Part shown: positions 7,574-16,337 of the stretch, in pieces | How positions within the stretch are numbered: the stretch's first letter is position 1 | Layout: every line of letters begins with the position of its first letter | Origin: Clostridia bacterium | Lineage (GTDB): Bacteria; Bacillota; Clostridia; Oscillospirales; Acutalibacteraceae | Direction: 5' to 3' | Assembly: GCA_017517135.1 (NCBI GenBank) | Contig: JAFXAK010000031.1 | Span: 1 to 64,000, forward strand | Length of the DNA: 64,000 bases | Position numbers and translations under genes: made by a program | Notes under the pieces: model-generated | What the model was told of the DNA's origin: nothing | What the model saw: the letters and a program-made list of their open reading frames with translations, nothing else | The model's database searches: none

Positions 7574-8920
7574 TCAATCATCAGCACCATAAATAGCTTT
7601 TTTACAAAAAACTGATAACTTTTCAAGTGCATATCTTCTCGATTTTTCGCAAAAGTCGTATGGCATATCTGTTATTATATCCCCGTTATTATCGATTATA
7701 TTCTGATAACAAAATTGGCATATTCTTTGTGCCCAACAATCAAGGCAATTTCTATCGGTAAATTCCTTGATTCCGTAGCATAATCTTTCAATTTCAGCCT
7801 CATTATATCCATTATTCACATCACCTAAATTAAGGCTGTCGTTGACCTTCTCACAAATATTGAAGCTACCGTCAGTTCTGACAAACAAACGGAACAAAAA
7901 AGGGGAACAACTGGAAATATAGGCATTTCTGTCATTTTCAACGACAAATCTGTCCCTCACAGCTCTATAGTCGCCACCAAATAAAAGATCGGCAAATTCG
8001 TCATTTTTATAAACATATTCATCATACAGCTGCTTCTTAATTTCAGTGTTTTCTTTTTCATTAACAAAAACAATTTTTTTAACATCTTCATCTTCAGCAA
8101 AATCAACTTTGATAAAATTTATGGTCGCAGGCAATTTTCCAACTACCTCCGAATAAAACTTTCTGATATCAGCAAGCTGTATATAAGAAGCAGCATTAAC
8201 TATGAACTCAATCTGATTTTCCCATATCTGAGGATATCCTTTTTTAATATGTGCTATATATTTAAGAATTATATCAAGACTTCCCTTATCGTTAACGGTC
8301 CTTCTTGTCTCATCTTGATAATTGCCGTTCAGAGTAACTGCAACCGATACATCAGGATTTTCAGCCAACCACTCAAGCACGGTTTTACTGAAATTTGTCC
8401 CATTGCTCGAAATAATATATTTTACTTTTCTGCCCTTGAAGCATTCCTTTGCATAACTGACTGCATACTGTATAAGCGGAAATTCAAGAAGAGATTCTCC
8501 GCCATACATTGATATGGAACACTCAGGAGTCTGCTCACTGTGAGAAGCGAAAAAGTCAATACTTTTTTTTATCGTATCTATATCCATACTATCATCAGAA
8601 TGCGGTTTCATTCCCTTGAACTTTCCGGAATATATGCAGTAGCTACAATTAAGATTACATTTACGGGTAATCTGCAATACAAGATCCCTGAGGTTATGAT
8701 TACGTTTTTTAGTAATTTCTTCAGCATCTGCATCCCACATCGCTGTTTCAAAACCGCCCTCACCCAGAAGTCCCGCTGAAACAAGAGAAGACAAAATTTC
8801 CTCTTCAGTTTTATCTTTAAAAACAGGACCAAGGGTTATTATTCTATTACTAAAACCGTCATATGCAAATTGTTCCCCTGTATCCAGGCTGAATACCCTG
8901 GCTAAAGTTTTATTCTTCAT
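7574..8920 (-). CDS. Radical SAM/SPASM peptide-maturase-like enzyme
   Basis: A 448-aa protein. Residues ~1-60 look like the peptide-binding (PqqD/RRE-like) N-terminus common in RiPP maturases. Cys88-x3-Cys92-x2-Cys95 binds the radical-SAM [4Fe-4S] cluster, and Met-Tyr-Gly-Gly-Glu (about 138-142) is the SAM-binding GGE motif. The C-terminal third carries a SPASM-type cysteine set (a Cys-Glu-Lys segment, then Cys-Leu-Asp-Cys and Cys-Gln-Phe-Cys) for auxiliary clusters. Such enzymes make crosslinks, thioethers or epimers in ribosomal peptides. It lies 30 bp after three small genes with a common leader-like region, the usual precursor-then-maturase order. The modification itself cannot be told from sequence. 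Confidence 0.85.
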   Translation of the reverse strand: MKNKTLARVFSLDTGEQFAYDGFSNRIITLGPVFKDKTEEEILSSLVSAGLLGEGGFETAMWDADAEEITKKRNHNLRDLVLQITRKCNLNCSYCIYSGKFKGMKPHSDDSMDIDTIKKSIDFFASHSEQTPECSISMYGGESLLEFPLIQYAVSYAKECFKGRKVKYIISSNGTNFSKTVLEWLAENPDVSVAVTLNGNYQDETRRTVNDKGSLDIILKYIAHIKKGYPQIWENQIEFIVNAASYIQLADIRKFYSEVVGKLPATINFIKVDFAEDEDVKKIVFVNEKENTEIKKQLYDEYVYKNDEFADLLFGGDYRAVRDRFVVENDRNAYISSCSPFLFRLFVRTDGSFNICEKVNDSLNLGDVNNGYNEAEIERLCYGIKEFTDRNCLDCWAQRICQFCYQNIIDNNGDIITDMPYDFCEKSRRYALEKLSVFCKKAIYGADD

Positions 8921-8949
8921 TCCTTACACCTTCGTAATTACATTAGCAA

Positions 8950-9435
8950 TTATGCACCACCTGCAACATAGCCACCACGCCTACATCGGTTTCCGGTCAG
9001 CATCCATCTGTCTTGCTCTGATCTACCAAAACTCACATCGCTTTTTTTGTTGAACAGACGGTCTATCTGCACATTTTCAAGAACCTCTTCTTTAGCGTTA
9101 AAATTTTTTACATCCTGATTTCTCTGAAAACATTCAAGATTTCTCTCGCTTGCTTCGACAAGCGCTTCTGCTATTTTGTCAGAGTCTTTACCATCGAGTA
9201 TTTTTAGCTTTGCTTCATCACCAATGTCTGAAAAGAATTTCTTTGCTGCTTCTATTTCACTATTCTTTAGCGAAACTAAATCATCCTTGCTCAAAGGGAC
9301 CTGTCTAAGAGCCTCCATGATACCGAGAGCATTTTCTGCTCTGAGCTCTTCATAAATCAGCTTTTCAAGGGGATTCAGCTTTTTCACATCAGATTCAAGC
9401 TTTTCTGCCATTTTCAAGCGTAATTCATAACCCAT
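8950..9435 (-). CDS. Candidate modified-peptide precursor 1 (161 aa)
   Basis: Residues ~20-100 carry the shared region: 'LNPLEKLI', 'SEIEAAKKFFSDIGDEAKLKIL' and 'KIAEALVEASER'. The tail holds 'DVSFGRSEQDRW', 'GNRCRRGG' and a Gly-Gly-Ala C-terminus. It is the most divergent of the three tails and keeps one Cys, flanked by Arg residues. An AAAGGA ribosome binding site precedes the ATG at 9435. It lies directly upstream of the radical SAM gene. The long leader (over 100 aa) is more like nitrile-hydratase-type or Nif11-type leaders than short lanthipeptide ones, but I do not see homology to either. Confidence 0.6.
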   Translation of the reverse strand: MGYELRLKMAEKLESDVKKLNPLEKLIYEELRAENALGIMEALRQVPLSKDDLVSLKNSEIEAAKKFFSDIGDEAKLKILDGKDSDKIAEALVEASERNLECFQRNQDVKNFNAKEEVLENVQIDRLFNKKSDVSFGRSEQDRWMLTGNRCRRGGYVAGGA

Positions 9436-9569
9436 TATAATACGTCCTTTCTACAAACACTATATCCATCTCTGTTGAATCTACAAAGATGGGTATAATT
9501 CACATGCAAACTAATATGTTCCCCTTTATAGTCATTTTTTAAACAAATACTGCACTTCTGATAATGTAC

Positions 9570-9986
9570 TTACATAGACATAGGGTATTTTCCCATTTCA
9601 CATTTTCTTCTTCTGAACAAATCATAACTGCCAAAAGATATCTGTTTTTTTGAGTTCAATTTATCTTCTATTTCGATACTTTCTTTTAAAGTTTCATCTG
9701 AAATTTCTACGCTTTTTTCCTTTGCTTCCATAAAAGCTTCTGCTCTTTTTGCTTCATCGACACCTTCGAGTACTTTTAACTTTTCTGCATCACCGATACT
9801 CATAAAGTAGTTCTTCGCTACATCAAGCTCACTGATTTTAATTGCATTTTCAATATCGGGAACAAGTTTTGCAGAATCCTGTACTTCGTTGATAACAGGA
9901 TTATCCTTGAGAAGCTTTTCGTTGGGATTGAGGTTTTCTTTAATTTCTTTCTCAGCAGCTTTTTCGATTAATTTTTCAATAGCCAT
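9570..9986 (-). CDS. Candidate modified-peptide precursor 2 (138 aa)
   Basis: Residues 1-100 contain 'LNPNEKLLKD', 'ISELDVAKNYFMSIGDAEKLKVLEG' (split here: ISELDVAKNYF, then MSIGDAEKLKVLEG) and 'KRAEAFMEAKEK'. The tail is 'KKQISFGSYDLFRRRKC' followed by a short end with Met-Ser-Met. The only Cys sits right after Arg-Arg-Arg-Lys. It is about 60% similar by eye to the next gene upstream, and they are clearly duplicates. The conserved Ser-Phe-Gly...Asp...Arg-Arg-Arg-Lys-Cys block is the likely modification site if this is a RiPP precursor. The ribosome binding site is AGAGGGATG. Confidence 0.65.
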   Translation of the reverse strand: MAIEKLIEKAAEKEIKENLNPNEKLLKDNPVINEVQDSAKLVPDIENAIKISELDVAKNYFMSIGDAEKLKVLEGVDEAKRAEAFMEAKEKSVEISDETLKESIEIEDKLNSKKQISFGSYDLFRRRKCEMGKYPMSM

Positions 9987-10018
9987 AACTATTTCATCCC
10001 TCTTGAATTACTCATTTA

Positions 10019-10438
10019 TTAACCATAGGTAGGAGATTTTGAATCGTAACACTTTCTGCGCCTTTGCGTATCATAGCCAGCAAAAGAAACATCTTTTCTC
10101 TGATTAAACTTTTCGTTGATTTCCACATTAGCAGCCGTGTATTTTTCTAACATTTCTGTCCCCTTTTTTTCATTTGCTTCCATAAGGGCTTCTGCCCTCT
10201 TCGCCACATCGGAGCTTTCAAGTGCTTTTAACTTTTCTGTATCTCCGACAGATGCAAAGTAGTTTTTTGCAGCATCAAGCTCGCTGATTTTTATTATGCT
10301 TTCAATATCAGCAACAAGTTTTACTGATTTCTTGATGTCATCCGGCATAATATTCTCTTTAAGAAGTTTTTCGTTGGGACTAAGGTTTTCTTTAATTATT
10401 TCCTTTCCAACCTCTTCAAGTAATTTTTCAACTGCCAT
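10019..10438 (-). CDS. Candidate modified-peptide precursor 3 (139 aa)
   Basis: The start is set at ATG 10438 (MAVEKLLEEVGKE), preceded by GAAAGGAAAG, rather than an upstream in-frame ATG at 10480 that lies inside the -10 region. It contains the shared blocks 'LSPNEKLLKE', 'ISELDAAKNYFASVGDTEKL' and 'KRAEALMEANEK', and a tail 'RKDVSFAGYDTQRRRKC' with a variable end Ser-Pro-Thr-Tyr-Gly. It is the first gene of the presumed precursor-maturase transcript and has a strong promoter (10481-10510) with the best operator of the set. Confidence 0.65.
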   Translation of the reverse strand: MAVEKLLEEVGKEIIKENLSPNEKLLKENIMPDDIKKSVKLVADIESIIKISELDAAKNYFASVGDTEKLKALESSDVAKRAEALMEANEKKGTEMLEKYTAANVEINEKFNQRKDVSFAGYDTQRRRKCYDSKSPTYG

Positions 10439-10480
10439 AATTTTCTTTCCTTTCTCTATGTAATTGCTTTTTGCAAGCAC

Positions 10481-10541
10481 ATTATAGTATATTTTTCAGC
10501 AAAATGGCAATTGCAAATGTCACGGTATGTGACATTTGCAA
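10481..10541 (-). promoter_or_regulatory. Promoter with extended operator palindrome (site 2)
   Basis: The minus strand has -10 TATAAT (10481-10486), an 18-bp spacer and -35 TTGCCA (10505-10510). Immediately upstream is a perfect inverted repeat with 13-bp arms and a 5-bp centre (10511-10541), whose core is TGTCAC-ATACC-GTGACA. The distance from the core to the -35 box is 7 bp. The repeat is also placed just after the end of the ATPase gene (10551), so it could in addition act as an RNA hairpin. The promoter reading is favoured by the shared layout. Confidence 0.75.
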
Positions 10542-10550
10542 TGAAAGGAT

Positions 10551-13500
10551 TTATGAATTATTTATGCAGCAAATAACCTCTTTGGTTATTCTTTCTTTGA
10601 AAGTATCGTCAATTTTTATTCCGAAAAGCATATCGATATACGTTCCACACTTCTTATATCTTTCCTCCGCATGCACATCCCATAACTCTTTAACCAAAGT
10701 AATTATTATACTACACTCATAAAGATAATACTTTTTCAAGTTAACTATTTTCTGCACTTCATAATCTGTTGAATTACTGTAAAAAGCACTCATTCGGGAA
10801 TAAAGCTGTACTTCCCTGTAAAGATACAAAAGAGTCCATTCCTTACTGCCAACGGATATTTCTGTATCTGACATAAGAAAACCAACTAAGCGAAGTATGT
10901 ACATTTTTATCATTCTGCAAAGACAGAAATTGCCGGGGAAGATTTTTTCTGCGATAACCACGCTGAGTGTTTTGATAAGACGAATATAAAACTTATCTGT
11001 AATACATTCTTCGCTGTCAACACCCATTCTGCTGATGATTATTCTTCTGACATTTGTTTTGAACTGTCTGTACGCACAATTGATCTGGTCCATATTCTGA
11101 TAAAGCATTACATTCAGCAGTCTAGTCACCTGTAATTCAAGTTCTTCTGCGAGCAATTTATTGCTCATAATGCGTTCATACTGTTCCATCTGGATATCTC
11201 CACCGCAGATACCCTTCTGAATAGTACACTTTTCCTTATTGTTACACAGAGCCATATGCACCATTGAGGGAGCCGGCATAGTTGCAAATCTTACCAACGC
11301 ATCACCTTTTGCAAGTGCAGGAACTGTTCTGTCATCCTTTTCAAGCAACAGAACGCTTTCAAGAAGCTGAATATCCTCACCGAAATCTACCTTATGTACC
11401 AATTTCACACCGGTATTTTTCAATACTGATTTACTGATTGCTGAAGGACTCTGATCAATAATTATAAAGCCTTCGCCGTAAGCTCTTATTTCCGCAAGCA
11501 GATTGTTGAGCATCTTTACAAGATGTCCTGTAGAATTCTGACCTTCACCCTGTACCGGCTGAGATTCAGCAAAAAGGTGATGCGCTTCTTCAAGAACAAA
11601 TATATGTTTGAGTCCGTCTTCGGCTTTATGCTCATATCTGTATTTTATAAACTGGAAATACTGAACAAGCAAAGCACCCATTACTATCGCCTTATCACTG
11701 TCATCAGCAAGGGCATCAAGCTCAATAACAAAATTATTGCTGTTCCACTCTTCGAAAGAGATATACTCGGTAGTATTGAGAAGATCACCTTTTGCTCCCG
11801 ATGTAAAACTCTGCAATCTGGATAAAAGAGCACCTCTGTAATTACTTTTTAATTCGCCTGCAAAATCGCTGTTATCAATGTATTCGCGGATTCTGTTGCA
11901 AAGAGACTCAAAAGTGGGATAAAGTTCTGAATCCGGAAGTTTACCGTCATAAATGTTTTTAGAGCTTGAGAGATCCCATCCGCAATCCATATATACAAAG
12001 TTAAGACACTGCTCCAAAATATTAGGCATAGCGGCTGTTAACTCAAAGGCTGATGAAATAATAAGTTTCAGACTGTCTACATGATATTGCAGATTGCTTC
12101 CTTTCGGGAACCAGAACGGATTAAATCTGATCGCTGTTCTGTCGCCGGAAATCATAGTGCGGCGTTTTATGCCTTTCAAGGAATGATATTCACCCTTTAC
12201 AGGCTCAATAACGGTATAGTTGATATCTTCGATACCTTCAAGAATCCTACATACAGAATTGGTTTTACCTGAGCCTGTCATACCGCACACGAACATGTGG
12301 CGGTTAAGCTCCTTTTTGGAAACACTTATTTCCACACCTGTATCAATCCCGTTCCAGAGCAGGGTTCCCAGAACTATTTTGTCCTCATCCTTACAGACAG
12401 GCGGGTTAAGATTATACTCTGTACATTTTTTCAGTTCAAAGCCAATAAAAGACTTTGTGGGCATGCTGATAATGTTCGGAAGAAGATGCGACGGTAAAAC
12501 AACACTCGCTGTGTTCTCTTTTTTGTCACTCCATGTGCAGGAATAACCCATCCTGAGCATTTCTGCAGCCATAGCATCACAGACAACTTCAATATCACCA
12601 TCGTTTTTGGTATTGCTTTCTACGGTCATTCGCACAAACCAACCGCCGTTTTTCATCTGCTCAAGAAGTCGGATTCTGTATTCAAGACTTCTTTCTATGC
12701 TTTCTGCAAGTTGGTCAACTATGTTAGCTGTGAAGGATATAGTATTGGACTCACCAAATGAGATCGCACTGCTAAAATCTTTTGCTACCAGTTTTGCTTC
12801 CTTTTTATTAATTATTTCAATTGGCTTTCTGTCTTTGTAATTACATGAATTGCTATCCGAATCCCCGATTGAAAGTTGTGCCTGTCTTTTAATGTAATAA
12901 GTAATTTTATCCTTCATAACATAAGCTTTGTCCAATTCGTTCTGAATCCAGCCTATGTTTGCAGGCATGAAAGAAAGTCGCGCACTACAGTCAGAACAGG
13001 TCACCACCATTGTTATGTTATCAATAAGCTTTGACAGTTCTTTATCCTGCTCAGCTTTATCAAGACTTTCAAAATCCTCCTTTACGGGGATGCATTTTGC
13101 CTGGCGGATATATTTTTTGTCACAATCTCCAGTTGATTCTTCCGTATCAGAATATCCGAAAACACCACAAAGAGCAGAATCAATTTGCCTGATATCTCCT
13201 GCCGTACCTATCTTATATGAAACATCGGAACTATATTTACTTCCGCTGAGAAGAATGGAAAAGGCCTTTTCTTTACCGGCAAGTATTTCGGTAAATTTGG
13301 TATAAAGTTTTTCCTTTTCATCACCTTTTTTTTCTTCGGCAACCGTTCCTAATGTTTTAATCCTGCACCAATTCAACTTCGCTTCATTAAAAGGCGGAAG
13401 GCTGTTTATTGCATCAGAAGGGATAAGCGGCATATTAGGATACAGGAATTCATCCTTGTAACCACCGTTCAAAAGTATATCTGCATTATAAAGCTGCTTT

Positions 13501-13559
13501 TCAAGCTCTTGCAATATACTGTACTGGTGTATTTCAGGTCTTTCCGGCAAATTACTCAT
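10551..13559 (-). CDS. HerA/FtsK-type P-loop ATPase
   Basis: A protein of about 1002 aa. The start at ATG 13559 has AGGTGG 5 bp upstream and overlaps the GTPase stop codon (ATGAGTAA), so it is translationally coupled. It has a long N-terminal region (about 400 aa, no motif recognised), then Walker A Gly-Met-Thr-Gly-Ser-Gly-Lys-Thr (about 426-433) and Walker B His-Ile-Phe-Val-Leu-Glu-Glu-Ala-His (about 652-660). A conserved 'FNPFWFP' and 'MPNILEQCLNFVY' lie between them. The C-terminal ~250 aa are alpha-helical. HerA/FtsK superfamily ATPases form hexameric rings that pump DNA or protein. The substrate here is unknown. Confidence 0.85.
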   Translation of the reverse strand: MSNLPERPEIHQYSILQELEKQLYNADILLNGGYKDEFLYPNMPLIPSDAINSLPPFNEAKLNWCRIKTLGTVAEEKKGDEKEKLYTKFTEILAGKEKAFSILLSGSKYSSDVSYKIGTAGDIRQIDSALCGVFGYSDTEESTGDCDKKYIRQAKCIPVKEDFESLDKAEQDKELSKLIDNITMVVTCSDCSARLSFMPANIGWIQNELDKAYVMKDKITYYIKRQAQLSIGDSDSNSCNYKDRKPIEIINKKEAKLVAKDFSSAISFGESNTISFTANIVDQLAESIERSLEYRIRLLEQMKNGGWFVRMTVESNTKNDGDIEVVCDAMAAEMLRMGYSCTWSDKKENTASVVLPSHLLPNIISMPTKSFIGFELKKCTEYNLNPPVCKDEDKIVLGTLLWNGIDTGVEISVSKKELNRHMFVCGMTGSGKTNSVCRILEGIEDINYTVIEPVKGEYHSLKGIKRRTMISGDRTAIRFNPFWFPKGSNLQYHVDSLKLIISSAFELTAAMPNILEQCLNFVYMDCGWDLSSSKNIYDGKLPDSELYPTFESLCNRIREYIDNSDFAGELKSNYRGALLSRLQSFTSGAKGDLLNTTEYISFEEWNSNNFVIELDALADDSDKAIVMGALLVQYFQFIKYRYEHKAEDGLKHIFVLEEAHHLFAESQPVQGEGQNSTGHLVKMLNNLLAEIRAYGEGFIIIDQSPSAISKSVLKNTGVKLVHKVDFGEDIQLLESVLLLEKDDRTVPALAKGDALVRFATMPAPSMVHMALCNNKEKCTIQKGICGGDIQMEQYERIMSNKLLAEELELQVTRLLNVMLYQNMDQINCAYRQFKTNVRRIIISRMGVDSEECITDKFYIRLIKTLSVVIAEKIFPGNFCLCRMIKMYILRLVGFLMSDTEISVGSKEWTLLYLYREVQLYSRMSAFYSNSTDYEVQKIVNLKKYYLYECSIIITLVKELWDVHAEERYKKCGTYIDMLFGIKIDDTFKERITKEVICCINNS

Positions 13560-16320
13560 TAGTTCCACCTACTTTTTTAAAATCGGTAATTTTGGCAATT
13601 ATAGAATCTGTCTTCTTTTCTATTTCATTAAAATCATTACTGCTTTCTTTGAGCACTGCAACATCGGTTGAAGCGATATAATCAACAATATCTCTGTAAT
13701 GTCCGTTTTCGGCAAAGGCATTTTTGATATAATCGGCAAACTCACGGTATTGTGTAAGCTTTCCTTTGATTTCTTCCGGTTGTCCCATATCCTTAAGCAA
13801 TGTACATGCTTTTTCTGCTTCATGGTATAATTTTTGCATATTTTCTTGTGACAGTCTGAGGTTGAATTTTTCTATTGCCCTTGTGAGACGATTTGCATGA
13901 GATTCATCAGTTTCCTCTCCTGCAGAGCCTTCAAAAACATAGGCAATCAGCTCTGAAAGCTTAGACGAAAAATCATTGACATACTGTTTTTTGAGGAATT
14001 CATCCAATTTAGACATATTAATACTGTTTGCCTTAAAGAAGTGAAAATTCTGAATTGCAGAAAAAACTGCTGATGCATAATCATTACCATCATTTTTTGT
14101 ATATGGACTAAGAATTAAGCTTAATCCGTTATACATTCTCTCTGTGGTTTCAACTATTGCTTCTTCAAAAGAAGTATCATCGAGTAAATCTTCTGCGAAT
14201 TCTTCAGTTGCAATTTTCAATAAGCTGCAAACATTGGAAATTATGTTCTCTGTCTGTTTGAAGAAATCCTCCGGAATGTTATTGTCTGAAAGTATATTTT
14301 TAAACTTCTCTTTCAGTTTATTCTCCGCAAAACCGGAGAAACTGAGCAATGTTTCAATATTTTTTTCAAGGAACTCGCGATAAACCGCACGTTCTCTTTC
14401 AAATTCTTCTTCAAGCTGAACAAAGCTGTTCGCAAAGGTATTTGTACTGTCTCTTATTGTCAGTTCTTGTGCCAGATTCATCCCCAGCTGTTTGAGGAAT
14501 TTTATCAGTTTATCACGATTTCTCAAACCTATTTCATTTCTACTCAAAATGTTTCCGTCAATGGGAATAACACCATTTTTAACCTCAAGTCGCTGCACAA
14601 ATGCAGATATACTATTGTTTGTTTTTTGGTTATACATATCATAAGCATTGACAAAACTTTCCTGAATAGAACTTGTCCGATCAATAAATTCGCGATTCAT
14701 ATCAAGAATATCTGTCTCAAAATTCATACGATTTCCGGCAAATTCATTCTCTGCTTCTTCTATAGAAGCACCAACTGCAGCAATAAGTTCTTCAGCAAGC
14801 TTTCCGCTTATTCCGGAAGCATTAATAAGAATTTCTATTTCTTCAGAAACTGTCTGACAAAGATTTGAAAGATACTTTGTATAATCGTCAAAAAGGTTTA
14901 TCGTGCCCTGAAAGTTAAGCCTCCCGATGTATTCTTCTATATGTTTTTCAACAAACTCCGAAAGAGAAGCGGTATTATAACTCAAATCATCTCCGTTGAT
15001 ACTAAAAGGATATCTGTCGTTTTCATATCCCTCCTGCAATCTTTGTGCAATCACATCAGCAGTAACAGGCATACGCAATATCTTAAATTTTGATGCCATA
15101 AAAGTTTTTTCCGGCTCTATATCTGACTCCATAAATAACCACTCGCCACTGATTGCGGAAATGGCATATAAGGAATATAAGGAATAATTTTTATAATTAT
15201 CACGAAAAGCTTTTATTGAAGCCTGTAAAGCACCTTCATCTTTTGTGTCTGCTTTATTCATTAAGAAAGTAACCAGCTCAGATGTATCTCGTCTCTGGCT
15301 TCTCATTTTATTCAAAAAGTTATCAAGTGTAGTTTGTGCTTCTATAGTAAGATTTCCGGTTAAATCAACTATAAACAATAAGGAGGAAACTCGGGCAAGA
15401 TAGTTGTTTACTATTTTTGTATGTAAGCTGTCTTCCGTAGCACTGCCTGTGCCGGGAAGGTCAACAATAACAGAATCAACAGGAATAAGGTCTGAACACC
15501 AATAAAGGCGCACACCATAATCTTTATCTGTAAAATTATCAAGACCTAAGCTTACAAAAAGCTCTTTCTTCATCTGACACGCAACTTTATAGTCCTTATC
15601 TGTATTCTGTTTGTCTTCATGCAGATATGTATCGAATAAAATCATAAGAAGAATCATTGTGTGACGCCAATTATTTCTGTCAAAAGTATATCTGCCCTGC
15701 GTATCTTCGAAATATCTCAAAGAATCTACCTTAATGATTCTTTTTTCAATAAGATAGTCCACAAAAGCACAAAGCTTTTCAAACAACCCGGGACTGAACA
15801 CCTGCTTTGCAAAAACCTTACACTTACCGTTTTTATCCGAAAGTTTTTTACCGTCATTGGTAATAAAACAAATCTCTATACGTTCTTTGTCTTTAAAAGA
15901 AACCCTACGAAGCTCAACTGGGCAGATACTTGTGGTAGTTTCAGCAGACGGACAAATAGGATAACGGCAAATCGCATTAAGAAATGTGCTCTTTCCGCCG
16001 GTAACATCACCGCTGATTGCAATATATTTCTCTGTTTTTTCAGGAATCACAAACTTTTTATTTCTGATATTTCCAATAGAAGCAGCGGCATCTTTTTTCA
16101 AAACGACATCAAGAAGAAATCTTATCTTTTCATCTGCAAATGCTCGTGTAGCAGAGGAGAAACCAAACTCAAAAGTATCTTCTTGCATAAGTTTATTTTC
16201 CAACTGTTCAATTTCACATATCTCTTCAATTACAGTATCCGCACTATGTTCTGTTACTTCTGCAAAAATATTTTTCATACCTTCGTTTATTTTATCTTCC
16301 GATTTATTTTTAAGTGACAT
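13552..16320 (-). CDS. Dynamin-like GTPase
   Basis: A 922-aa protein. The G1 P-loop is Gly-Asp-Val-Thr-Gly-Gly-Lys-Ser (104-111). The G2-like stretch is Ser-Ala-Glu-Thr-Thr-Thr, G3 is Asp-Leu-Pro-Gly (about 287-290) and G4 is Asn-Lys-Ala-Asp (about 354-357). The G2 run of threonines and the Asp-Leu-Pro-Gly fit bacterial dynamin-like proteins. Residues ~480-900 are mostly long helices, as in the stalk of this superfamily. No clear transmembrane segment was seen, so any membrane contact may be through partners such as the glycine-rich 203-aa protein or the DUF697-like protein. A GAAGGAG ribosome binding site precedes the ATG. Confidence 0.85.
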   Translation of the reverse strand: MSLKNKSEDKINEGMKNIFAEVTEHSADTVIEEICEIEQLENKLMQEDTFEFGFSSATRAFADEKIRFLLDVVLKKDAAASIGNIRNKKFVIPEKTEKYIAISGDVTGGKSTFLNAICRYPICPSAETTTSICPVELRRVSFKDKERIEICFITNDGKKLSDKNGKCKVFAKQVFSPGLFEKLCAFVDYLIEKRIIKVDSLRYFEDTQGRYTFDRNNWRHTMILLMILFDTYLHEDKQNTDKDYKVACQMKKELFVSLGLDNFTDKDYGVRLYWCSDLIPVDSVIVDLPGTGSATEDSLHTKIVNNYLARVSSLLFIVDLTGNLTIEAQTTLDNFLNKMRSQRRDTSELVTFLMNKADTKDEGALQASIKAFRDNYKNYSLYSLYAISAISGEWLFMESDIEPEKTFMASKFKILRMPVTADVIAQRLQEGYENDRYPFSINGDDLSYNTASLSEFVEKHIEEYIGRLNFQGTINLFDDYTKYLSNLCQTVSEEIEILINASGISGKLAEELIAAVGASIEEAENEFAGNRMNFETDILDMNREFIDRTSSIQESFVNAYDMYNQKTNNSISAFVQRLEVKNGVIPIDGNILSRNEIGLRNRDKLIKFLKQLGMNLAQELTIRDSTNTFANSFVQLEEEFERERAVYREFLEKNIETLLSFSGFAENKLKEKFKNILSDNNIPEDFFKQTENIISNVCSLLKIATEEFAEDLLDDTSFEEAIVETTERMYNGLSLILSPYTKNDGNDYASAVFSAIQNFHFFKANSINMSKLDEFLKKQYVNDFSSKLSELIAYVFEGSAGEETDESHANRLTRAIEKFNLRLSQENMQKLYHEAEKACTLLKDMGQPEEIKGKLTQYREFADYIKNAFAENGHYRDIVDYIASTDVAVLKESSNDFNEIEKKTDSIIAKITDFKKVGGTNE

Positions 16321-16337
16321 TTTTTATTCTCCTTCTC

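Noticed and set aside
4468..10438. Toxin-antitoxin interpretation of the small leader-domain genes
   Set aside because: The small proteins share one region with enzymes and have variable tails. No toxin fold or paired antitoxin is visible, and the neighbouring radical SAM gene is better explained by peptide maturation.
10551..13559. Interpretation as a conjugation coupling protein (VirD4)
   Set aside because: The Walker motifs also fit HerA/FtsK. No relaxase or other conjugation gene is present, and there are no N-terminal membrane helices.
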